64,000 bases of DNA from Nematopogon swammerdamellus. Its lineage: Eukaryota > Arthropoda > Insecta > Lepidoptera > Adelidae. Numbering within the stretch: the stretch's first letter is position 1; every line of letters begins with the position of its first letter. Positions 30,325-42,164 of the stretch are shown here, one piece after another. The DNA is taken from positions 1,668,397-1,732,396 of the forward strand of contig OX336339.1 in NCBI GenBank assembly GCA_946902875.1, written 5' to 3'. The notes under the pieces are model-generated. The model made no database searches. It saw only the letters and a program-made list of their open reading frames with translations, and was not told the DNA's origin. Position numbers and translations under genes: made by a program.

Positions 30325-30785
30325 CATACCACACGCTGTATCCCCACAATCGGGGTAAGCAGAATAGTCGATGTTGTGCTGCAAGTACTCTTGTAAATTA
30401 CGGCACAAAACCGACCACCACATTTAGCAAAGTAAGATAATTTAAAAAGTACATACATACATACATATCACACACGCTGAATCCCGAGAATCGGGGTAAG
30501 CAGAGTAATCGGTGTTGTGCTGCAAAAACTCTGGTAAATTACAGCGCAACACCGAACACCACGTTTCGCAAAGTATTCGAACAAGATTCAATCGATCAAG
30601 CAGCAAGTAAGGCACGAAGCACCCACCTGCTGCATGACTCGGTGGAAGTACCGTGCCAAGGTGAGAGGTGGCGAGCCTGTCGCCCTTTAGCACGGCATCT
30701 TGTCCTAATCCCTTAGTCGCCTTTTACGACATGCATGGGGAGAGATGCAGCGGGGCTATTCTTTTTAAGTACCGGCCTCACACGG
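30325..30785 (+). repeat. Two family C repeats in tandem
   Basis: A short 5' fragment at about 30325-30430 (cacacgctgtatccccacaatcgggg), then a near-complete copy at 30450-30785 that runs through cgccttttacgacatgcatggggagagatgcagcggggc. That copy is one of the empty-site comparators for the palindromic element. Confidence 0.8.
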
Positions 30786-30800
30786 TACGGTACGGTAATT

Positions 30801-31147
30801 TAAAAAACATAAAACCGACTTCCTAAAAAAAGTAAAACTAAAAAACTATTTAAAATAAAAATATAAAAACCGCCTTCAAAAATATATGAAATAAAAACCT
30901 AAAAAAAAACGAACCCTAGAGTGGAAGGCGGTGCTAAAAAGGCTACACAAATCACAAAGGATATTATCATCCGCTCATGTTTTCTTTCATGCATCATTTT
31001 TGCTTGCTTTAGCACCGCCTTCAACTCTAGGGTTCGTTTTTTTTTTAGGTTTTTATTTCATATATTTTTGAAGGCGGTTTTTATATTTTTATTTTAAATA
31101 GTTTTTTAGTTTTACTTTTTTTAGGAAGTCGGTTTTATGTTTTTTAA
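30801..31147. mobile_element. Foldback element with 140-bp arms
   Basis: Left arm 30801-30940 (taaaaaacataaaaccgacttcct ... ccctagagtggaaggcggtgctaaa) and right arm 31008-31147 are reverse complements with few mismatches; centre about 67 bp. Confidence 0.88.
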
Positions 31148-31284
31148 AACTTTTTTTTTATTTCACAGTTTTTTTTAGTAATTTTTTGCTATTAATGTAC
31201 TCGGCGGAATCGCTCGGCCTTCGGCCTCGCGATTCCGCCTCGCTTTCCAATCCGATCTTGACCCAATTAAAATAGGACCACGTC

Positions 31285-31620
31285 AGCTTCGATAGCTCAG
31301 TGGTGCAGACAGTCAACTGTCGCTATTGAATTTTAAGCAACGCTGGGTGCGGTCAGTACTTAGATGGGTGACCGCTGACCGTTGGAGGCTGACCAAGGTT
31401 CGGATTCCTCGTAAAACTGTAAGTCCCTTCCCTCGTAATCTTACTTGGTGGTAGGGTTTAACCTTCCCGGGTTGGTACCACCGCACTGAATTAAACGTCG
31501 GTCGAAACGGCTATGTAAATAGTTTGTGTTTTCCGACCAGTTCAGTGTAGTCAGCACGATCAAAGGGGGAAGCACTGACATGGCACTGGTGTTATGGGCT
31601 GACATCACGGACGTTGTAGG
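31285..31620 (+). repeat. SINE family A, full length
   Basis: gcttcgatagctcagtggtg (A box), gcaacgctgggtgcggtcagtacttagatgggtgaccg (5S-like), ggttcggattcctcg (B box) and the tail to gacatcacggacgttgtaggtgatgt. Confidence 0.85.
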
Positions 31621-31840
31621 TGATGTTGCAGAACTTAGTAGAATGGACAGACATAAACGTGTTACGGAAGCCTACTTTTATTATAAAATAACCGTCGGAG
31701 GACCTTGGTTGAAAATTGTAAAATTTAGTAGAACGGATAGACATGCATATGTTACGGAACCCTACATTCATTTTGCAGAACTTAGTAGAATGGACAGACA
31801 TAAACGTGTTACGGAACCCTACTTAACAGTTGCACTGCGG
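31621..31840 (+). repeat. Three-copy repeat (gcagaacttagtagaatgg unit)
   Basis: tgcagaacttagtagaatggacagacataaacgtgttacgga occurs at about 31627 and 31775, with a diverged copy (aaatttagtagaacggatagacatgcatatgttacgga) at about 31719. It directly follows the family A copy in place of its poly-A end. Confidence 0.8.
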
Positions 31841-31899
31841 GAGTGCCGGCAGATCCCGTGCCACTCTAACTTAACCCTTAACGCAATGACTTAAGGTTT

Positions 31900-32968
31900 C
31901 ATTTTAAAAATGACGCTGACGCGATGTCGCGAGTTATACATTTTTACCCACCTAAAAAAGTGCCAAGAGCCGCTAAAGAAGTTTTCACTTCAAAAACCTC
32001 AGGGTTATCCCCTTTCAAATAAAAAAAAAAAAAAATTTTCAAAGTCGGCCCACAATTGACGGAGTAATCGCGTAACAAACATCCAAAAAAAGAAAACATA
32101 TCGTCGAATTGAGAATCTTTTAGGTCTAAAGTAAATTTCTCGTGAAGACAAATGCAACGAGCCCAAACACGATGGGTTTATCATGTGTAGTTTAGGAGTT
32201 CCTATGGCCACCTTCTGTCTCCATCATCAAACCAGCTCGATGGTACTAGGTACAGTAGGTACTGGCCAGGTACCATAATAAATTAAGCGCCGGTCGGAAA
32301 AGACAAAAAATTTCAAATTTAGAATATTCATGAAACAAGGGTCCGAATATGTATCACTAGTATATCGATTCATGTATTTCAACAGGATAGAGAAAATTTC
32401 AAAATATTAGGTATTTAATACTTTTTAGTTTTTTTTTTGTTTTTTGGAAATCGGTTTAATATTTTTTAAAACAGTTTTTATTTCATTCTTTTTAGTAATA
32501 TTACATAAAAAAGAATAATCGAAATCGAATAATCGAAATCGATTGAAGTGGTACAGAATTATTCGCCATATGTGTCAGACTGCAAATTGCTGAATAAGTC
32601 CACATCACAAATGTTTTGCTGAAGGTAACCACACACCATACTAATTTATCAAACTGAAAATTGCCGAAAACGACCACATCACAAGTTTTGCTGAAGGTAA
32701 CCACACACCATAGTATTATGCTGATTTTTCGAAAACCACTGAACCAATTTCGATAAAATTGAAATGGGACCACCTCGGAAGTATGACCTAACTAACAAAA
32801 AAAGAATTTTCTAAATCGGCCCTCAATTGACGGAGAAATCGTGTTACAAACATACAAAAAAATAAAAAAAAACAATAAAAAAAAAAAAAAAAAACATACA
32901 GACGAATTGAGAACCTCCTCCTTTTTTGGAAGTCGGTTAAAAAGTAACTTACTGAATGACCGTAATTT
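31900..32968. other. Unassigned AT-rich sequence with worn repeats
   Basis: Pieces repeat within the region: gaaggtaaccacacaccata(g/c)ta at about 32620 and 32693, and ggaaatcggtttaat / ggaagtcggttaaaa ends. No gene. A long A-run lies at about 32870-32895. Confidence 0.45.
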
Positions 32969-33300
32969 GTACCGTGTGGGGCCGGTACTTTAAAAGAATA
33001 GCCCCACTGCATCTCTTCCCGTGTATGTCGTAAAAGGCGACTAAGGGATATGACTCCCTTCTTATATTACTAGGTGGTAGGGTTTATCCCGCCCGGGTTG
33101 GTACCACCGCACTGAATGAAAGGTCGGTCGAAACGGCTATGTAAATAGTTTGTGTTTTCCGTCCAGTTCAGTGTAGCCGGCACGAGCGAAGGGAAGCACT
33201 GACGTGGCACCAAGTTCACCCGGTGTTATGGGCTGACATCACGGATGTTGTAGGTGATGTAGCCAACCGTGTCAGTTTCAATAAAAAAAAAAAAAAAAAA
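32969..33300 (+). repeat. Composite repeat: family C end plus family A tail
   Basis: gtaccgtgtggggccggtactttaaaagaatagcc to gtgtcagtttcaat plus poly-A; same structure as 2437-2790. Confidence 0.8.
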
Positions 33301-33429
33301 ATATTACCATCCTTTACAGATTTATTATTAGTATTGATTGATTTGCGTTTAAATTGAATCTACCGCGTGCGAAGCAGCAGGCAACAGCTAGTGAATAATA
33401 TGTAGGTACCTACACAAGTGGACGACCAA

Positions 33430-33730
33430 ATCACAGATTACTTAATAGTTACTTCGTAACAGATAAATCACTCCATAGAAAATGTTCCTACATTCGGGCT
33501 TTAATAGCCTACTGTTTCACGTCGCCAATCGCGGCGTGCGAAAATGTAACTTAACGATGATCGAGTGTAAAGTGGTTCTTGCTTTGCAGCTGCGCACAGT
33601 TGCGTGGGCGAGCGTCTATGTATACTTCGCGCGACTGACGAATTACCACTGAAATAGACCGCCGGCGGCCCGTCGGGCGGTAGGAAGTTAGCGCGCGCAA
33701 GTACATAGAGTGCGTGAGGTCTGACCAAAT
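33430..33730 (+). repeat. Family H repeat
   Basis: cagattacttaatagttacttcgtaacagataaatcactccatag ... gctgcgcacagttgcgtgggcgagcg ... accgccggcggcccgtcgggcgg ... gtacatagagtgcgtgagg. Other copies are at 55640-55925 (+) and 39980-40245 (-). GC-rich with a strong internal hairpin; class unknown. Confidence 0.8.
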
Positions 33731-33789
33731 GTTCTTGTGGACGACAACTGTTAATTATACAGATTTTTTCCACACAGTCTTTGGATGGG

Positions 33790-34050
33790 CCGGTACTTAA
33801 AAAGAATAGCCCCACTGTATATTTTCCCGTGCACTAGGTAAAAGGCCACTAACAGACTAGTCACCTCTCACCTTAGCGCGGTCCTTCCACCGAGTCATGT
33901 AGCAGGTGAATCTTCGTGCCTTACTTGCTAGATTTGTCCTAATACTTTGCTAAACGTGGTGTTCGGTGTTGTGCTGTATCTACCAGAGTCCTTGCAGCAC
34001 AACACCGGTTACTCTGCTTACCGCGATTGTCGGGATATAGCGTGCGGTAT
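33790..34050 (-). repeat. Family C repeat
   Basis: gccggtacttaaaaagaatagccccactg to gcgattgtcgggatatagcgtg, with internal deletions. Confidence 0.75.
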
Positions 34051-34096
34051 GTAATCTTTGAATAGTTGGATGTCTGGTCACATTGTTCAAAAAACC

Positions 34097-34319
34097 GGCC
34101 AAGTGCGAGTCGAACTCACGCACCGAGGGTTCCGTATCGCCATGTCATGGCCAGCGCCACTCACGCCATCTATGTATTAGTTATAATGCTTTATACTCTT
34201 TTCGGTAGTCTTTTTAGTTTCTTGTATGGGGACCCCGTGAATTTTTAAGTTTTTCTTATTTTTAGGGTTCCGTATCCGGTGCGGGACCCTATTACTAAGC
34301 CTACGCCGTCTGTCTGTCT

Positions 34320-34350
<31 letters not shown>

Positions 34351-34970
34351 CGAAGGCTGTATCTCTTGAACCGTAATAGGTAGCCGGTTGAAATTTTCAC
34401 AGAATAAGTGTTATTATGGCCGATATAACAACAAATAATAAAAATAAGAAAAAGTAAAAAATTCACGGGGTTCCCATAGAAGAAACCAAAAAGTGTATGC
34501 GCGCGTGCCATCTACCGAATAGATTATGAAGCATTTTAACTAATCATGACATTTAACTGATATGAAACATTTCATAACACGCCATAGATGGCGTGACTGG
34601 CACTAGCCATGACATGGCGATACGGAACCCTTGGTGCGCGAGTTCGACTTGCACTTGGCCGGTTTTTTATTATTTCTTTTTATATCGGCCATAATAACAC
34701 ATATTCTGTGAAAATTTCAACGTGCTACCTATTATGGTTCAAGAGATACAGCCCTCGGACAGACAAACTGGCAAATCTGCTGGCATGGCACCTAACTGAG
34801 CGTGGTTTCGCGAGGAGAGGTGATTTTGGCTCTGTCGACTGCACCATTGGTCTCTCGGTACAGCCACGCATGCTGGTTAACATAAAAAAAAAGACGGACA
34901 GACAGACATACAGACAGACAGACGGCGTAGGCTTAGTAATAGTGTCCGACGGATGCGGAACCCTAAAAAC
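34097..34970. repeat. Cluster of three family B elements
   Basis: 34097-34255 (-), 34263-34662 (+, full length with a (gtct)n run) and 34665-34970 (-). In the third the (gaca)n run is broken by a ~120-base foreign stretch at about 34767-34890 (aaactggcaaatctgctggc ... atgctggttaacataaaaaaaaa) ending in an A-run. Confidence 0.8.
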
Positions 34971-35204
34971 AACCAACCTGTTTGTGTAAGTGTGTAGAGA
35001 TTCAACAGAATCCTGCCTGCTGCCTGCACACACGTAGGATTGGTGTCGCGAATGTGAAAACCGGTCGCGCGCGCAGCCTTGAGGAAGGTGCAACTATGCA
35101 GCCAGCCGGCGCGGGCGCCGCCGCCGGTCGATGCGCTTTTGCGCACTGCATTTATCCACTTTACACTTTAACACACCTCTTATTACCAATGATTATATGC
35201 ATTT

Positions 35205-35535
35205 TGTACCGTTTGGGGCCGGTACTTTAAAAGAATAGCCCCACTGCATCTCTCCCCGTGTATGTCGTAAAAGGCGACTAAGGGATGTGACTCCCTTATT
35301 ATATTACTAGGTGGTAGGGTTTAACCCGCCCGGTACCACCGCACTGAATGAAAGGTCGGTCCTTGGTCTGTCGAAACGGCTGTGTAAATAGTTTGTGTTT
35401 TCCGTTCAGTTCAGTGTAGCCGGCACGACCGAAGGGAAGCACTGACGTGGCACCGAGTTCACCCGGTGTTATGGGCTGACATCACGGATGTTTTAGGTGA
35501 TGTAGCCAACCGTGTCAGTTTCCATAAAAAAAAAC
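35205..35535 (+). repeat. Composite repeat: family C end plus family A tail
   Basis: gtaccgtttggggccggtactttaaaagaatagcc to gtgtcagtttccat plus poly-A. Confidence 0.8.
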
Positions 35536-35764
35536 TTTCATTTGACATTTTTTCATTGCATTAGAAGTGAGACTAAAACAGCCGAAAACATATTTTCGTG
35601 ATACGTTGGTAACTAGCCAATATGACGAAGATCGCCGAAAATAAATTGCCAATCATTATGTCATAGATAGAGTTCGCAAGCAAAGTTGGCTCTGCAGACA
35701 GTCAAGGCCAAATGGTGCACTTGAAAATAAATTATGTCATTATATTTGTAACTTCTTTGTAAAC

Positions 35765-36430
35765 AATATCAATACTAATAATAAATCTGTAAGGTATGGT
35801 CATTGAGTAAGTTACTTTGTTTTATGGGATACTGCGTTTGTAGAATCTATGTATGATACTAAAACTAAATTGACTATTTTTAGAAATCTTTTCTGTACGC
35901 ATGATGTTTTTATGTATGTTCCTCCATAACTCTTAAACCGATCATCCGAATTCGACGAAACTTAGTACAAGCACTATACGTGACACAGGATAGGCTAAAT
36001 AAAATTCAGTTCCGGTGACGGTGTGACGGTGAAGATGTGGCTCTCATACAAACCGAATTGTTCCGCGCGCCGAAATAAAGCTACGGTAGCGGGCTTACTT
36101 ACTTTCTTCTTCTTTTTGACGTGATGACGTCACGTCTTATAAATTGATGAGCACCGGCTGCACGCACGAAAGCGTGTCACGTTGATATTCAAAGTTACCA
36201 TGGAAACGTCTTAAGAAGTAAAACTGTCAAGATCAGACAACAGAAGTTTTGATGGCCAGTCACAAGATGATTAATCTTTCTACTGGAAATAGAAATTACT
36301 GATCTTTGATCTATGTACTACGATTATTCCACGTTATCACGCAAAACTATCGTCCGTAAACCGACTTTACAGACAACCAATTTTTTTTAATCCGAATTTC
36401 ACGCGAGCGAAGCCGCGGGAAAAAGCTAGT
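35765..36430 (-). repeat. Family E repeat with an internal insertion
   Basis: Runs from tcaatactaataataaatctgtaagg through ttcctccataactcttaaaccgatcatc and aaataaagctacggtagcgggcttacttactttcttc. Its last part (atttcacgcgagcgaagccgcggg) is found at about 36395-36420, separated by about 265 bases of unrelated sequence containing gacgtgatgacgtcacg. Confidence 0.75.
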
Positions 36431-37215
36431 AAAGTAACAGATGCTTAGAGTTACTCGTAGAATATGCATACGTTTCAATGTTATATATATCCTACGTCCT
36501 TTGACGTTTAGCTGTTATTATTTATAGACTAGGTTTTGCCCGCGGCTTCGCTCGCGTGAAATTCGTATTTAAAAAGAAGAAAGTAAGTTTTTTTGACATT
36601 GTACTACAATGTGGTATGAATATTTGTAATTGACATGACTTGATGCGATATGTATCAACAATTTCCGACAAAGGCTCCTATACACCTGATTTTATTTATA
36701 CGTTTACTTTTACTTTTTATTTTATGTGGTCAGAATTATCAAGCTTAAATTATACCTAGTTATTCTAGCTCTGAAACTGTATCTTAAAACTGTAAGCGGT
36801 GTCTATTGTGTAGCTAGTCACAATGTATTGTAATCAAAGACGTTGAAAATAAAAACCCTGCGGAGTTTCTTGCCGGCACTTCTTTGTGGGTGTAATCGAA
36901 CCGGATTGTATAAACTACAAGCTGTGCCCGCGGCTCCGCCCGCTCTCATATTTCACTTCACTGCTAACTTCATAAGCCATTTAACGTGATAGTAAGTAGC
37001 CTATAGTTGATGGGAAGAATCAAGCAATCCGTAGAATTTTGTTTAATTAAAATCGGTTCAGTGGTTCTCGAGTTATAAGCGGACAGACAGACACTCAGAC
37101 AGAAAGCAGACGTTGGATTTTATTATAGGTAAGGAAACAGGACAAAATGTTGTTATTCAAGCGTAGTGTACTACCATACGAAAGATGAATAAAGAATCAA
37201 GTAAGCCAGCTAACC
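36431..37215. repeat. Mixed repeat fragments
   Basis: 36519-36590 is a family E start (ggttttgcccgcggcttcgctcgcg). 36825-36905 and 37135-37200 match the inverted fragment at 63790-63925 (accctgcggagtttcttgccgg; gcgtagtgtactaccatacg). 36905-37125 is a repeat end of the type 'cccgcggctccgcccg ... aaaatcggttcagtggttctcgag ... cagacagacactcagacag'. No gene. Confidence 0.6.
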
Positions 37216-37219
37216 GTAC

Positions 37220-37500
37220 CGTTACTTCGGCAGGCGGAACCGGTAACCGGAACTGATTTTTATTTAGCCTATGCTGTGTCACGTATCGTTAAATGTGCTT
37301 GTACCTATTAAGTGTAAACGAATTCGGATGATCGGTTTAAGAGTTATGGAGGAACATACATACATACAGAAAATATTTCTTAAAATCGTCGATTTAGTTT
37401 TAGTATCATATAGATAGAGTCTACAGACGCAGTATCTCATAAAACAAAGTAACTTACTCCATGACCATCCCTTACAGATTTATTATTAGTATTGAAACGG
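37220..37500 (+). repeat. Family E repeat, 3' part
   Basis: gcggaaccggtaaccggaactg ... gtttaagagttatggaggaacatacatacatacag ... cttacagatttattattagtattga. Confidence 0.8.
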
Positions 37501-37607
37501 ACAAAAACAAATAAATAGATACATACATAAAATAAATACTATATGCTACGTAGTACGTAGTACGTAAGTAGTCTGTACTCTACCTTTTACGGTTCAAAAG
37601 ATACAGC

Positions 37608-37955
37608 CGATTAAGCAACGTTAAGCAACGCTGGGCGCGGTCAGTACTTGGATGGGTGACCGCTCGACCGTTGGAGGCTGACCGTGGTTCGGATTCCACG
37701 TAAAACTAGGTCCGTAGGTCCCTTCCCTTCATACCTTACTAGGTGGTAAGGTTCAACCCGCCCGGGTTGATACCACCGCACTGAATGAAACGGCGGTCGA
37801 AACGGCTATGTAAATAGTTTGTCTTTTCCGTCCAGTTCAGTGTAGCCGGCACGACCGAAGGGAAGCACTGACGTGGCACCAAGTTCACCCGGTGTTATGG
37901 GCTGACATCACGGATGTTGTAGGTGATGAAGCCAACCGTGTCAGATTCCATAAAA
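37608..37955 (+). repeat. SINE family A, 5'-truncated
   Basis: Starts within the 5S-like part (taagcaacgctgggcgcggtcagtacttgg) and runs to the A-rich end. It appears inserted in a worn family B copy: ccttttacggttcaaaagatacagcc lies before it, and a ctggcggccgtaatag...tacagaaccct remnant after it (37990-38030). Confidence 0.8.
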
Positions 37956-38037
37956 AAAAATGGTACGTAGGTACGTAGTACGTGGACGGACTGGCGGCCG
38001 TAATAGGGTACCCTACGGATACAGAACCCTAAGACCT

Positions 38038-38330
38038 GACTACAGCATGCCAATTTGTGTTTTAGGTCAGGCAGGCGCATGTCGCGCTCGGGTCGGTATG
38101 TTGTGATCGGTGTGATGACATCACCTCACTTGTATCACAACAACACACACGGACCAGTTCCTCGGCCGGCTGGAATGCTAATGCGTTCTGTATTTGGTGA
38201 TATAAATATTCTCAAAAAGGCTCTATCTGGTCGCGCCGGCGGCGGTGGCGGCGCCCGCCGTTCGCATACCTGCTGCCTGCCTGGATGTATACATAAATAG
38301 TTATCTCGAATCGACTTGTCTTATATAATT
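38038..38330. other. Unassigned sequence
   Basis: A GC-rich patch (ggtcgcgccggcggcggtggcggcgcccgccg near 38230) with no supported coding frame. Confidence 0.4.
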
Positions 38331-39085
38331 AGCTTATGACCGCGGCTTCGCTCGCGTGAAATTCGTGTTTAAAAAGAAGAAAGGAAGTAATAAAGAAGGC
38401 CGAGCTGCGTTCAGGTAAATGATAAACCTTCTCGAGGAAAGTAAGTAACTAAGAGCGAGGCCGCCGGCCGAGCTACGTTCAGGTAAACAATAGAACTTCT
38501 CGATGAAAGTAAGTAACTAAGAGCGAGGCCGCCGGCCGAGCTACGTTCAGGTAAACAATAGAACTTCTCGATGAAAGTAAGTAACTAAGAGCGAGGCCGC
38601 CGGCCGAGCTACGTTCAGGTAAACAATAGAACTTCTCGATGAAAGTAAGTAACTAAGAGCAAGGCCGCCGGCCGAGCTACGTTCAGGTAAACAATAGAAC
38701 TTCTCGATGAAAGTAAGTAACTAAGAGCGAGGCCGCCGGCCGAGCTACGTTCAGGTAAACAATAGAACTTCTCGATGATAGTAATACTTAGGCCGAGGCC
38801 CTCTACCGTACCTTTATTTCGGCGCGCGGAACAATTCGATTTGTATGAGAGCCACATCTTAGCGTAACCGGAGCTGATTTTATTTAGCCTATCCTGTGTC
38901 CCTTGTAGTTAAATGTGCTTGTACTAAGTTTCAGCAAATTCGGATGAACGGTTTAAGAGTTATGGAGGAACATACATACATACAGAAAATATTTATAAAA
39001 ATCGCCGGTTTAGTTTTAGTATCATACATAGAGTCTACAAACGTAGTGTCTCATAAAATAAAGTAACTTACTCCATGACCAGAAT
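38331..39085 (+). repeat. Family E repeat expanded by a 68-bp tandem array
   Basis: Starts atgaccgcggcttcgctcgcgtgaaattcg, continues aaaaagaagaaaggaag, then the array (38399-38806), then accgtacctttatttcggcgcgcgg ... gttatggaggaacatacatac ... cttactccatgacc. In other copies the sequence corresponding to the array unit occurs only once. Confidence 0.85.
38399..38806 (+). repeat. 68-bp tandem array, six copies
   Basis: Units start at 38399, 38467, 38535, 38603, 38671 and 38739, each beginning gccgagcta(or g)cgttcaggtaaa. The first is the most diverged (tgataaaccttctcgagg) and the last is truncated. The inner copies differ by at most a base or two, so the expansion is recent. The minus-strand frame over it is not a gene. 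Confidence 0.93.
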
Positions 39086-39979
39086 TGAAATTTTCACAGA
39101 ATATGTGTTATTATATCGGATAGGCCAACAAAATGCCAACAAATAATAAAAAAAGCAAAAAGTAAAATATAGGGAGGCTGTTGTGGGTTCCAATACAAGA
39201 AACGTGGTGACAATCAAATAAGTTACTCTTATGTATCGGAGACATCCCTTTGGATTACTGACTATACTGGACTAGAGGAGAACACGGCACTTAGGACAAT
39301 GACATAATGTTATGAATATAGGACCTGTGTGTTTTCATCTCATAGGCACGTTCGTACTCACATTTCTGAGAAAATACTGTTGGTTTGCTTTGCAAATAAA
39401 CGCAATGCAAAGATTTAATTTGCGAATTTAGCGGCGATTTCGCGACTTCGCTTCGAATTAGCGCGTTCGGAGTAGGTAATACTGAGAGCCAGACAGTGGA
39501 ATATTCAAATCAAATCAAATTGAAATATGTTTATTGGACTTAAACATATTGCAACAGCTTAACGACGAAGGCGTTCTCTCAAGGCGACCTTTGTGTTATC
39601 TATCATAAAAGAGTGTAGAGTATAACTTATTAATATTTATTTATGTATATAAATTACTATCTTTTGCCCGCGGCTTCGCTCGCGGTAGACTCGGTTTAAT
39701 AGCAAATCCGATTTAAAGGCAAATATGATAATAAACGATCCCTCCTCTTACATTCCCTCTCTCCCTCCCTCCGTCCCTCGCTCCCCCTACCTCTGCAACA
39801 CAACAGAACTGCTAACGCCACCTATTACTACCACTCGACAGTAAATACGGTTCATACTTTCTTTGATACTGCTCAGCTTTAAAGCTATTTAGCGTGATGA
39901 TATAATATAGTCTATAGTAAGCCTCAGCGCGGTTGCTACAACCGCGCTGAATGAACGAAACGTCTATGTAAACAGTCTA
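39086..39979. other. Unassigned with repeat fragments
   Basis: 39090-39210 resembles the middle of family B (attgaaattttcacagaatatgtg). 39660-39700 is another cgcggcttcgctcgcgg start, with a sequence unlike family E downstream. No gene. Confidence 0.45.
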
Positions 39980-40245
39980 TGTACTTGCGCGCGCTAACTA
40001 CCCACCGCCCGACGGGCCGCCGGCGGTCTATTTCAGTGGAAATTCGTCAGCCGCGCGAAGTATACATAGACGCTCGCCCACGCAACTGCGCGCAGCTGCA
40101 AAGCAATAACCAATTTACACTTTTTCGCACGCAGCGATTGGCGACGTGAAACAGTAGGCTATTAAAGCCCGAGGGTAGGAACATTTTCTATGGAGTGATT
40201 TATCTGTTACGAAGTAACTATTAAGTAATCTGTGACCTAGTTCAG
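39980..40245 (-). repeat. Family H repeat
   Basis: tacttgcgcgcgctaactaccc ... ccgacgggccgccggcggtc ... cgaagtaactattaagtaatctgtg; reverse complement of 33430-33730. A short family A piece follows at 40246-40320. Confidence 0.8.
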
Positions 40246-40320
40246 CAACGTGTTATGGGCTGACATCACGGATGTTGTAGATTATGTAGCCAATTTTGTC
40301 AGTATCCATAAAATAAAATG

Positions 40321-41120
40321 TGAGGTGGTACACGCGACAGAAACGAAACTTCTCATTATTCGGTTAACTCGAGCTGTATGTAACATAGGTACTGCAAGGT
40401 TGAATTTCAGGACGTGCCGGTAAAGAAATGGATACGCCTAGGCACCCGGTCGTCCTTGCGGGCGGCGGCGGCGCGGCGTCGGCGCGGCGGCGGCGGCCGC
40501 GTACGTCCCGCTTTGCAGACCAAGCGAATCGCGGCGCTCTGGACTTCAGGGGTGGCATTCACTACTTACTTTCTTGGTAGCTTTCGTCTCAATGGGATAA
40601 TTTTTTTTTTGAAGAGAAGCTTTTTAACGCACGTTAGGGATTTTTTTTTTATGTAATCCGCTATGAGTGGCCGAGTCGAAGGGGCCAAAGCACATGCTCC
40701 AACCTGCCAATATCGCCTCCGAGAAGGTAGGTGCTATACCGGATTGCTGGATTGCTGGCTATTACTGAATTAGAGGAGAACACAACCGAGGGTATGGTAT
40801 GGTATGCGGCTATATTACATCCAGTACGGTGGAAGCAACCCAGCCTACAGTTTTACACTGGCTCCGAACGGTGAATCAGCAGGTGTAAGTAGGTATGCAC
40901 AATGTGACCCCTTATGAAATGAGGAGTGATAGTTTGCAATTCAATCAGATGTCAACACATCAGTTCCACTCCACCGCCTCCACCGCGCCGATACAGGGGC
41001 CAAACTTTATAGATAGGACTCTAACCTAGGCAGTGAAAGATTGTTAGTTCTATGGGCGTTGGTGTTCACCATTTATATTATTGTCTTTCCGAGTATGAAA
41101 AATTAATCACTTTCATGAAA
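40321..41120. other. Unassigned with a family D copy
   Basis: 40440-40520 is a run of GC-rich triplets (gcggcggcggcgcggcg) giving Arg/Ala-rich open frames on both strands, not a supported gene. 40650-40890 is a minus-strand family D copy (gtgaggtaggtgctataccgg-type body to gaacggtgaatcagcaggtg). Confidence 0.5.
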
Positions 41121-41342
41121 GGTTAAATTATAAATTAAAAAAACTCCCTCCCCAAAAGTCAAAAATAATTTCCGTTTACTTACTTAAAGGAGTCGGAGGA
41201 CCGCTAAGTAAATTCCCGCGCAGCTCTGAGTTTTTTATATTTTATTTACTTAGCGGTCCCCCGACTCATTTAAGTAAGTAAACAAAAATTATATTTGAAA
41301 TTTTGAGGGCCGGGGGTTTTTTAAATTTGTAATTTAACTTTT
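41121..41342. mobile_element. Foldback element (ggagtcgg..gaccgctaagtaaat family)
   Basis: aggttaaattataaatt ... tttccgtttacttacttaaaggagtcggaggaccgctaagtaaa is mirrored by tttacttagcggtcccccgactcatttaagtaagtaaac ... aatttgtaatttaactt. Relatives at 47226-47445 and 47688-47850. Confidence 0.8.
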
Positions 41343-42164
41343 ATTTCAAAGATTTTTAAGAAAACCGCATGCGGCACTAACCGGAACTGAATTTTATCAA
41401 GACTGCGGTACTACAGCGTGAGGCAAAATTTGTAAAATTTTCCAAATTTTCTTTTCTGTTTTTTGTTTAACGAATTTCAAAAATATATATATTATAAAAT
41501 CCTGTCTAAAAGTTGACCATATTTAAAAGTTGGTGACGGATTTTATTTTTATTTATGTCAATTAATATGTGAAAAAATAAAAATCACAAACGGTTTACAA
41601 CACAAATTAAATGGTCCTAAATACTCCGAAATGCTCTCTCTGTTTCGAAATTGCAGCTTTCTAAAACATTATTTTGAGTTTATGAACAAATACTATAAAA
41701 CAAGCGAACGCTCCGCTATTTTATAGTATTTTTTTTTAGTCGTATTTTGATGCTGTTACTAAGTTTTATGGAATTAAGATGATTGGTTTAAGAGTTATGA
41801 AGTAACATACATACATACATACGGAAAATATTTCTAAAAATCGTCAATTTAGTTTTCGTATCATACATAGAGTCTATCTCATAAAATAACTTACTCCATG
41901 CCCATCCCTTACGTAATAGAATTAATTGATATTGTGTGATCGCCAACATGTATGCACTTATAAATTATGTTTGTAGTCAGAAAGGAGAAATCTTCAAGGC
42001 TACTTACTGTCTACAATCTGGCTTATCATATTTGCAGTGCATTTTTATCTCGAGAAAACAATTCGAAAACGTGTCAGCAGCGCCGCCGTCCGTGTTAGTT
42101 TAACACTTAATTATCTGTTTTTTTGGTACTAGGCGTAAATATTAGGCAATTTTTACCCGACTCG
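41343..42164. other. Unassigned with a family E 3' end
   Basis: 41765-41915 is the family E 3' part (attggtttaagagttatgaagtaacatacatac ... ccatcccttacg). The rest is AT-rich without a gene. Confidence 0.5.

Noticed and set aside
40414..40656. Arg/Ala-rich open frame
   Set aside because: Arises from a GCG-triplet run; the opposite strand is open as well.
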